Source of the DNA: Kineosporia sp. NBRC 101731
GTDB taxonomy: Bacteria; Actinomycetota; Actinomycetes; Actinomycetales; Kineosporiaceae
Direction: 5' to 3'
DNA length: 64,000 bases
Assembly (NCBI RefSeq): GCF_030269305.1
Contig: NZ_BSTC01000002.1
Span: forward strand, 62,001 to 126,000
Of this stretch, positions 58,534 through 64,000 are shown one piece after another. Made by a program: the position numbers and the translations under genes. Each line of letters begins with the position of its first letter. Within the stretch, counting starts at the first letter, position 1. Under the pieces are notes generated by a model. The model did not search any database and was not told the origin of the DNA. It saw only the letters and a program-made list of their open reading frames with translations.

Positions 58534-59129
58534 CCCTGCTCCTGTGGTCTTGCCGCTGGTCCTGCCGCGGGCTCGAGCACCGCACGTAGCTTCGCCAGCC
58601 CGCGAGAGGCGTACGCCTTGACCGACCCGGGCCGCAGCCCGAGGGCGTCCGCCGTTTCCTTCTCCGAAAGATCCAGGTAGTGCCGCAACAGCACGGCCTC
58701 CCGTTCGCGCCGCGGAAGCGCCCCGATCGCCTCCATCAGCGGCTTCGGCAGCTGCGCCCGCAACGCCGCGTCCTCCGCACTGATCTGGTCGTGCTGCCGC
58801 AGACCGGCCAGGCGGAACACCACCGACCGCCGCCGCAACCGCGACCGGGCCCCGTTCACCACACTGCGGTGCAGGTAGCCGACCGCCTCGTCCTTGTTCC
58901 GGATCCGGTCCCACCCCGCGTGCACGGCCAGGAAGGCGTCCTGCACCACGTCCTCCGCCGCCACCGGATCCCCCACCAGCACCGTCGCGACCCGCAACAT
59001 CCGCAGCTGATGCCGGTCGAACAGCATCTCGACCGCAGTCTCCGCGTCGACGCCGGACAGCGCCGGCGGAGCCGCCGGCACCTCACCACCGAAGCCGGGC
59101 GAGGTGCCGGCAGACCTGGACGTGACCAT
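58530..59129 (-). CDS. ECF RNA polymerase sigma factor, SigE family
   Basis: 199 residues from ATG 59129. Region 2 is MLRVATVLVGDPVAAEDVVQDAFLAVHAGWDRIRNKDEAVGYLHRSVVNGARSR in short overlapping parts; region 4 is LPRREREAVLLRHYLDLSEKETADALGLRPGSVKAYASRGLAKLR. The pattern is that of the actinobacterial SigE-type ECF group. A good ECF promoter ends only a few bases before the start codon, so the mRNA is probably near-leaderless, and the gene is likely self-activated. Coupled to the membrane protein gene by a 4-bp overlap. Confidence 0.9.
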   Translation of the reverse strand: MVTSRSAGTSPGFGGEVPAAPPALSGVDAETAVEMLFDRHQLRMLRVATVLVGDPVAAEDVVQDAFLAVHAGWDRIRNKDEAVGYLHRSVVNGARSRLRRRSVVFRLAGLRQHDQISAEDAALRAQLPKPLMEAIGALPRREREAVLLRHYLDLSEKETADALGLRPGSVKAYASRGLAKLRAVLEPAAGPAARPQEQG

Positions 59130-59140
59130 CACCCCGATAC

Positions 59141-59164
59141 GACGCCGGACGCGCGGAAAAGGTT
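59141..59164 (-). promoter_or_regulatory. ECF-type promoter of the sigma factor operon
   Basis: Minus strand CACAACC, 16 bases from AACC to CGTC, then GTAT. Same boxes and spacing as at 57922-57945. Confidence 0.65.
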
Positions 59165-59282
59165 GTGCGGATTCGGTCAGGGCAGATCGAGAAGGAAGGC
59201 GAGGGCCCGGTCGACCACTCACAGAAAGAGTATGCATGGCGCATACAGTCAGAGCTCAAGCTTTTGAGCCCCACCCCGTTCA

Positions 59283-59320
59283 TGGGCGGGAGCATGCCGC
59301 ATTCGGCATGCTCCCGCCCA
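59283..59320. terminator. hairpin terminator after the FBP-domain gene
   Basis: Arms TGGGCGGGAGCATGCCG and its mirror (17 bp) with a 4-base loop, 10 bp beyond the minus-strand stop at 59330. Confidence 0.8.
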
Positions 59321-59329
59321 TTTCGGCAA

Positions 59330-59821
59330 CTACTGTCCCTTCAGCACCGCGCTCACGAAGGCGTACACGTTGAGCTCCAGGGCCTCGATGCGCTGTACGC
59401 GGGCTGCCTCGACGTCGAAGCCCTCGTAGGCCACGCGCGGGAGCACCCGCACGTTGGCCGAGCACTGGAATCCCGCGCAGACCAGGGTGCCGATCGTGTT
59501 GCCGTTGCGACCGGCCGCACCGGCCCGCTTGGCGCTCAGGAAGACCACGTCGTTGGGCAGTGCCACGTCTTCGCACCAGTTGCACATGGCGCGGCGGCGC
59601 ACCACGGCGTCGGACTGGCGCATGACCACCCCGACCAGTTCGCCGTCGATCTCGGCGAAGACGTAGCCCATGGCCGGGGTCTTCTGGTCGCGCCAGCCCA
59701 GGTACTCCAGGCGGTCCCAGTCCAGCCCGTCGAAGTTCTCGGGCAGGACGAGCTCCTTGCGCTCACGCAGCGTGGAGTTCACGAACGACGTACGGATCTG
59801 CTTCTCGGTAAAGGAACGCAC
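59330..59821 (-). CDS. FBP/FusB-type zinc-finger protein (EF-G-binding family)
   Basis: 163 residues from GTG 59821. The C-terminal treble-clef zinc finger has MCNWCED and VCAGFQCSANVRV, giving four Cys ligands, with KRAGAAGRNGNTIGT between. The N-terminal part (FTEKQIRTSFVNSTLRERKELVLPEN, GYVFAEIDGELVGVVMRQSD) matches actinobacterial FBP-domain proteins related to FusB/FusC, which bind EF-G and rescue stalled or fusidic-acid-blocked ribosomes. Whether this one does so is not shown. Terminator directly downstream. Confidence 0.83.
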   Translation of the reverse strand: MRSFTEKQIRTSFVNSTLRERKELVLPENFDGLDWDRLEYLGWRDQKTPAMGYVFAEIDGELVGVVMRQSDAVVRRRAMCNWCEDVALPNDVVFLSAKRAGAAGRNGNTIGTLVCAGFQCSANVRVLPRVAYEGFDVEAARVQRIEALELNVYAFVSAVLKGQ

Positions 59822-60052
59822 AGCTATGACCTCAAGTCTGGGGGCCCCGCAGACAGGGCGGGGTGATGTGTCAGAAGGTGGGATCGGCCTGCGAACAGGC
59901 CGGAACGCGTGGGCCCGCAGAAAGGGCACACGTCTGGTCACCGATTGAGGGCAGAGCTACCTCGTGCCGGCGCTGAGCGCGCCGATGACCTCCAGACGCC
60001 ACAAGGGCGCAGAGCACGAGTAGGTTCCGGACACGAGAAGTGAGTCTACGCC

Positions 60053-60772
60053 TCACCTCGCCGTGCTGTGATCCTCCGGGTGCGGATCCGTGCCGCCCGG
60101 CAGGTCGAGGCCCGTGACCGGGAGCTGCGCGGCGTCCAGTACGAACAGCAGCGACGTGTTCATCCGGCGGACCGGCACCAGGGCGTTCTCGTCGTTCACC
60201 GCGACCAGCGGGCTGTCGCCCATCTGCAGGGTCGTGGCATTGCGGGCGGCGTCGCGGGCGAGGATCCGCACGGCGTCGACCAGGTAGGCGCGGGCCTCCG
60301 AGGTGGCCTCGGCGACGCTGTTCACTTCCCGCAACGACGCATCCAGCGCCCTCATCTCCCGGGCCACCCGTCGCAGCGTCGCGATCTGCTGCGTCGGCCG
60401 GGCGCCGCCCGCCACATCGTCCTGCGCCTGCTTCATCGCCGTCAGATACTCCCGCTCCGCCGCGAAGAACGCCTCCCGCCTCACCAGCAGCTCCTGGAGC
60501 GGGCGCCGGATCTGAGCCCGCACCTGTTCCAGACCGGCCGCGTCACGCTCCGCCTGACTCCCGTCGCCGATCATCCCGATCATCCGCACCAGGCCCACGG
60601 CCAGGGCCAGCACGATCACCGCCGCCCCGAGCACCAGCAGCAGACGACGCCGCACCGGGTCGCGCAGAGGCGACTCATCGGCGATGTCGTGCACCAGCAC
60701 AGTGGTGGCTGTGGGCGGCCCCTGTGGCGAAGCCTCAGGGGCCACCGGAGTGCTCGTGTCGGTCGAGCTCAT
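60053..60772 (-). CDS. membrane protein of the LPGG-DHS paralogue family
   Basis: 239 residues from ATG 60772. About 50 cytosolic residues, one membrane helix (RLLLVLGAAVIVLALAVGLV), and a helical outer domain (AGLEQVRAQIRRPLQELLVRREAFF, EYLTAMKQAQDDV). The C-terminus (RRMNTSLLFVLDAAQLPVTGLDLPGG, then DHS) aligns with the protein at 39626-40612, including AFFxxERxYLxAMK in the outer helix. It lacks the zinc ribbon of that paralogue. Function unknown. Confidence 0.7.
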   Translation of the reverse strand: MSSTDTSTPVAPEASPQGPPTATTVLVHDIADESPLRDPVRRRLLLVLGAAVIVLALAVGLVRMIGMIGDGSQAERDAAGLEQVRAQIRRPLQELLVRREAFFAAEREYLTAMKQAQDDVAGGARPTQQIATLRRVAREMRALDASLREVNSVAEATSEARAYLVDAVRILARDAARNATTLQMGDSPLVAVNDENALVPVRRMNTSLLFVLDAAQLPVTGLDLPGGTDPHPEDHSTAR

Positions 60773-60842
60773 GCGCAGCACATCGGCGCACCAGCCGGTC
60801 GAGGTGAAGCCCGGCGCCGGGTTTGCTCCGAACGGGGACGGG

Positions 60843-61580
60843 TCACAGGCCCCGGAAGTGGGTCACCAGGCGGCCGTCGTCGTCGAGCACGTGCAGGGCG
60901 TAACCGGGCGGGCTGTCGAGTTCGTACGGGCCCCGCTGCTCGACCGGCAGACGCGAGGTCGAGACACAGCCCGGGGCCCCGACCAGCGGACGCCCGGCGA
61001 ACGTGGTGACGAACCCGGTGTGGGCGTGACCGCAGAGCAGGGCGGCCACCTCCGGATGGGCCGAGACGATCCCGGCCAGACGCATCTCCCCGGTCTGCCG
61101 GATCCCGTCGACCCCCGGGATGTGGAGCACGGCCGGCGGGTGATGGAACGCGATCAGTACCCGCCGGTCCGGATCCCGTTCGGCCAGCGCCGACTTCAGC
61201 CACTCCAGCGTGGGCCCGCTGAGCTCGCCGCCACTGTGCCCGGGAATGACGCTGTCGCACAGCAGGAAGTCGGTGTCGCCCACGGCGATCACCTGGTTCA
61301 GTTCGTGTTTCGATGAAGGACGCGCCAGGAGGGCGGGCCCGAAGTGCTCACGGACGTCGTGGTTGCCGGGGAGCGTCAGAACGGGCACCTCGAACCGGTC
61401 GAGCAGGTCACGCACCACGGCGTACTCCTGCGGGGTGCCGTGATCGGCGATGTCGCCGGTGACCAGCACGGCATCGAGTCCGGTCATCGGCCGCACCGCG
61501 TCGATCAGCCGTTGCGCGCGGTCCGTCGCCCGTTCGCCGAGGTCGATGTGCAGGTCACTGAGGTGAGCGAAGGTGATCAC
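60843..61580 (-). CDS. metallophosphoesterase, class III phosphodiesterase-like (CpdA type)
   Basis: 245 residues from GTG 61580; GTG 61586 is equally possible. All calcineurin-fold motifs are in order: HLSDLHIDLG (DxH), LVTGDIADHG (GD), LPGNHDVREH (GNHD), IAFHHPP (H) and LLCGHAHTGF (GHxH). Members hydrolyse cyclic nucleotides or other phosphodiesters with two metal ions. The cAMP specificity is a guess from similarity in length and motif spacing. Confidence 0.85.
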   Translation of the reverse strand: MITFAHLSDLHIDLGERATDRAQRLIDAVRPMTGLDAVLVTGDIADHGTPQEYAVVRDLLDRFEVPVLTLPGNHDVREHFGPALLARPSSKHELNQVIAVGDTDFLLCDSVIPGHSGGELSGPTLEWLKSALAERDPDRRVLIAFHHPPAVLHIPGVDGIRQTGEMRLAGIVSAHPEVAALLCGHAHTGFVTTFAGRPLVGAPGCVSTSRLPVEQRGPYELDSPPGYALHVLDDDGRLVTHFRGL

Positions 61581-61734
61581 CAGCACATCGTGACGCGGCG
61601 CCCAGATCGGGCAAAGTGCCACCCGGGCGGCACTGGCCTGCCCGATCTCACACCCGATCTCACACGTGTCCCGGTTGATGATCGCGGACGGGCCGGGCTA
61701 CCTTTGCCAGCCCCAACTGAATATGCCGTCGACG

Positions 61735-61890
61735 CGCGACGGGAGAGCCTCCCGGCCGGCCACTACACCGTGAACCAGGCCGGGGGCGCCGTAGGAGCAA
61801 CGCCTCCCCAGGAATCTCTCAGGCCCAGATACCGTCGCGACGAGGCAACTCTGGAGAAATCCGGCCCGATGCCGGTTTACCGAAGGTGAA
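61735..61890 (+). promoter_or_regulatory. glycine riboswitch ahead of gcvT
   Basis: Contains the conserved pieces of the glycine aptamer in order: CGGGAGAGCC, GCGCCGTAGGAGCAA, AATCTCTCAGGCCCAGATACCG, and the closing ACTCTGGAGAAA. After it comes ACCGAAGGTGAAGTGCC, part of a second, incomplete aptamer or the expression platform. The first gene behind it, gcvT, is a glycine-cleavage gene, as expected. Glycine binding should raise expression. Confidence 0.9.
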
Positions 61891-61995
61891 GTGCCGTGCC
61901 ACCCGCGGCCAAGCTCTCAGGTCCCAGGACAGAGCGGGGAGGAATCGCCAGACCTGCGCGCGCGTGTGCGCGGGCCGGATTCCGGAAGGCACCGC

Positions 61996-63123
61996 ATGTC
62001 CTCACCAGCATCTGCCCGGCCGACGCCCCTGAACGCCGTGCACGTGGCGCTGGGCGCACGGCTCACCGACTTCGCCGGCTGGAACATGCCGCTGAAGTAC
62101 ACCAGTGAGCTCGCCGAGCACCAGGCCGTTCGCACCACCGTCGGCTTGTTCGACCTCAGCCACATGGGCGAGATCCGCGTGAGCGGCCCGCAGGCCGGGG
62201 CCGCTCTCGACCACGCGCTGGTGGGCCGGCTCTCCGCGATCAAGCCCGGCCGCGCGAAGTACTCGCTGCTGTGCGACGCGAACGGCGGCATCCTCGACGA
62301 CCTGGTGACCTACAAGATCACCGACGACGAGTTCCTGGTCATCGCCAACGCCTCGAACACCGGCGTCGTGCTCGCCGCCCTGACCGACCGCGTCCTCACT
62401 TTTGACGCGAGCGTGACCGACGAGACCGAGCAGACCGCCCTGATCGCCGTGCAGGGCCCCGCCGCGCAGGCCGTGATCCAGTCGCTGGCCGACGACCCCG
62501 ACAATCCCGATGCGCGGGACGCCGTCGCCGCCCTGCGCTACTACGCCTGCATGCCCGCCCGGATCGCCGGGCTGGACGTGCTGCTCGCCCGCACCGGCTA
62601 CACCGGTGAGGACGGGTTCGAGGTGTACGTGGCCGCGGACGACGCCGTCACGCTCTGGAGCGCGCTGTCCACCGCGACCGAGGCCGCGGGGGGCCGGGCG
62701 GCCGGTCTGGCCTGCCGCGACACCCTCCGCCTGGAAGCCGGGATGCCGCTCTACGGCAACGAACTCAGCCTCGAGACCGACCCCTACGCGGCCCGTCTGG
62801 GCCGGGTCGTGCAGCTGGACAAGGCGTTCGTCGGGCAGGAGGCCCTGGCGCTGGCCGCGCAGGACCAGCCCGCCCGCCTGCTGACCGGACTGACCGGAGA
62901 AGGCCGCCGGGCCGCGCGGGCCGGCAACGTCGTCCTCAATGCGGCGGGCGAACCGGTGGGTGTGATCACGTCGGGAGCCCTCTCCCCCACGCTCGGCCGC
63001 CCGATCGCCCTGGCCTACGTGGACCGCGACGAGGCCGTCGAGGGCGCCTCGCTGCAGGTGGATGTGCGCGGAACCCTGCTGCCCTTCACCGTCTCCCCGT
63101 ACCCGTTCTACAAGCGTTCCTGA
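61996..63123 (+). CDS. gcvT: aminomethyltransferase, glycine cleavage system T protein
   Basis: 375 residues from ATG 61996, GGAAGG upstream. LTDFAGWNMPLKYTSELAEHQAVRTTVGLFDLSHMGEIRVSG in short parts is the folate-binding start; YSLLCDANGGILDDLVTYK, RTGYTGEDGFEVYV and LACRDTLRLEAGMPLYGNEL follow, all as in GcvT. It moves the aminomethyl group from lipoyl-GcvH to tetrahydrofolate. The glycine riboswitch lies 100 bp upstream and gcvH follows after 26 bp. gcvP is not in the window. Confidence 0.96.
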   Translation: MSSPASARPTPLNAVHVALGARLTDFAGWNMPLKYTSELAEHQAVRTTVGLFDLSHMGEIRVSGPQAGAALDHALVGRLSAIKPGRAKYSLLCDANGGILDDLVTYKITDDEFLVIANASNTGVVLAALTDRVLTFDASVTDETEQTALIAVQGPAAQAVIQSLADDPDNPDARDAVAALRYYACMPARIAGLDVLLARTGYTGEDGFEVYVAADDAVTLWSALSTATEAAGGRAAGLACRDTLRLEAGMPLYGNELSLETDPYAARLGRVVQLDKAFVGQEALALAAQDQPARLLTGLTGEGRRAARAGNVVLNAAGEPVGVITSGALSPTLGRPIALAYVDRDEAVEGASLQVDVRGTLLPFTVSPYPFYKRS

Positions 63124-63149
63124 CTTCTCAGGTCAGCAAGGAGTTTCCG

Positions 63150-63536
63150 ATGACCAATCCGTCACATCTTCTGTATACCGCCGAGCACGAGTGGATTCAG
63201 CTCACCCCCGGCGCCGATCTTCCCACCGAGCCCGTGCGGGTGGGCCTGACCACCTTCGCCCTCGACGCCCTGGGCGACGTGGTCTTCGTGGACCTTCCCG
63301 AGGTGGGCACCGAGGTCACGGCCGGGGACGCGTGCGGTGAGGTGGAGTCGACCAAGTCGGTCTCCGATCTGTACTCACCCGTCACCGGCACGGTCGGTGC
63401 CGTGAACCAGGCCATCATCGACGACCCGGCCCTGATCGCGGCCGACCCCTACGACGCCGGCTGGCTGTTCACGGTGACCCCCGAGGCGACGGCGAAACTG
63501 CTGACGTCGAACGAGTACGAGGCCCTGCTGGACTGA
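63150..63536 (+). CDS. gcvH: glycine cleavage system H protein
   Basis: 128 residues. Lipoyl-carrier fold: YTAEHEWIQL at the start, VGLTTFALDALGDVVFVDLPEVG, the lipoylated Lys in GEVESTKSVSDLYSPVTG and AIIDDPALIAADPYDAGWLF. It shuttles reaction intermediates between P, T and L proteins. AAGGAG sits at good spacing before the ATG. Same operon as gcvT. Right after the stop GCTGGACTGAT is repeated once (63527-63548). Confidence 0.96.
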   Translation: MTNPSHLLYTAEHEWIQLTPGADLPTEPVRVGLTTFALDALGDVVFVDLPEVGTEVTAGDACGEVESTKSVSDLYSPVTGTVGAVNQAIIDDPALIAADPYDAGWLFTVTPEATAKLLTSNEYEALLD

Positions 63537-63724
63537 TGCTGGACTGATGCTGTTCTGAGGCCACCGGTCTGATCGCGGCATCCGTCCCGGATGAGGAAGG
63601 GCGGCGTCGCGACCAGACCGGCTTGACGGGGTAAGGATGGTTTAGCGCATCGGCCCGGGCCGATGCCTCCGGACCCTTCGGTAATCGGCGGAACACACGG
63701 AACTTCCCGGGCGTTCGGCGCGCG

Positions 63725-64000
63725 TCAATCAGGTTGCCGGGCCGGTTGCCCCGTCGTGGGAAGCTGTATCACGCGGGCGGCCGGGGGTACGGGCAGCCGC
63801 CGCACCGCCTCGACGAACGCCGTGTCGGCGCGCCGGGCCGGGGTGGTGGCCCGTTGCCGCAGGGCCGCCCAGACCGCTGCCCAGGCCCGGCAGAGGTTCC
63901 CGAGTTCTTCCTGGGACAGGGGAAACTCGGTGCCGGGCACGCCGCGGCTGCAGTTCTCGGCGTGCCAGATCCAGGCCCGGGTACTGGGGATCACCGGCGC
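63725..64000 (-). CDS. hypothetical protein, possibly cut by the window edge
   Basis: From GTG 63994 the frame gives 89 residues; it remains open to base 64000, so the true start may lie outside. The sequence is helical, with ELGNLCRAWAAVWAALRQRATTPARRADTAFVEAVRRLPVPP, and two Cys. No signal or membrane helix. I do not recognise it. Confidence 0.5.
   Translation of the reverse strand, partial: APVIPSTRAWIWHAENCSRGVPGTEFPLSQEELGNLCRAWAAVWAALRQRATTPARRADTAFVEAVRRLPVPPAARVIQLPTTGQPARQPD

Noticed and set aside
1-64000. rRNA or tRNA genes, prophage, integrative element or full insertion sequence
   Set aside because: I saw no tRNA-like cloverleaf ends, rRNA signatures, integrase, transposase or phage structural genes when reading both strands, though a tRNA scan was not possible.

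Overview
The window reads as chromosomal DNA of a high-GC actinobacterium. Coding is GC-rich at third positions, with many GTG and TTG starts and frequent ATGA/GTGA overlaps. Actinobacterial families dominate: a GAF-ANTAR protein, MmyB-type XRE regulators, ECF sigma factors with adjacent membrane partners, an EACC1 protein, an OleBC fusion and an actinobacterial kinase-like protein. A member of the Kineosporiaceae or a relative is my guess, not something the sequence proves. I see no rRNA, tRNA, CRISPR array, transposase or phage gene.

Layout. 0-10 kb: a cut GntR regulator, a threonine-dehydratase-like enzyme, an ECF sigma factor with its membrane partner, a GGDEF protein, pyrH, a membrane gene split by an in-frame amber codon, a sulfatase lipoprotein and a zinc peptidase lipoprotein. 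10.5-12.5 kb: a two-gene cassette (DHQ synthase II type plus DhnA-type aldolase) matching the GriH/GriI route to 3-amino-4-hydroxybenzoate. 12.8-15.3 kb: an XRE regulator divergent from an SDR. 16.1-20.8 kb: oleA-oleBC-oleD, the long-chain olefin operon. 21-32 kb: regulators and small enzymes, with a deletion scar joining an RNase Z-like gene to an XRE gene and a broken AraC gene. 33.6-38.2 kb: a lysyl-oxidase-like protein, a PoxB-type enzyme and a ricin-lectin protein. 38-47.5 kb: two DoxX paralogues, a zinc-ribbon membrane protein, a truncated TetR gene, a hydrolase, an AlkZ-like protein, a GH13 amylase and a TetR-controlled flavin monooxygenase. 48-56 kb: a persulfide-dioxygenase/rhodanese protein divergent from a GntR regulator, then a run of short orphan genes (a possible death-fold-system accessory, an EACC1 protein and a 30-residue Cys/Ser/Thr-rich peptide), a lipoprotein and an IS630-type MITE. 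56-60 kb: an L,D-transpeptidase, a Thr/Pro-rich exported protein and an ECF sigma operon, two of them preceded by matching promoters. 60-64 kb: a phosphodiesterase, then a glycine riboswitch ahead of gcvT-gcvH.

Three patterns cut across the gene list. First, a dispersed intergenic element with the core TTGCATGATCAC occurs as two full palindromes and as half copies, one of them at the broken end of a TetR gene. Second, short tandem duplications (9-18 bp units) are unusually frequent, inside genes and at their ends. Third, many convergent gene pairs overlap by 7-30 bp at their stop codons.

Start codons given here are my choice from Shine-Dalgarno spacing and family length. Coordinates that I counted by hand may be off by a base or two.
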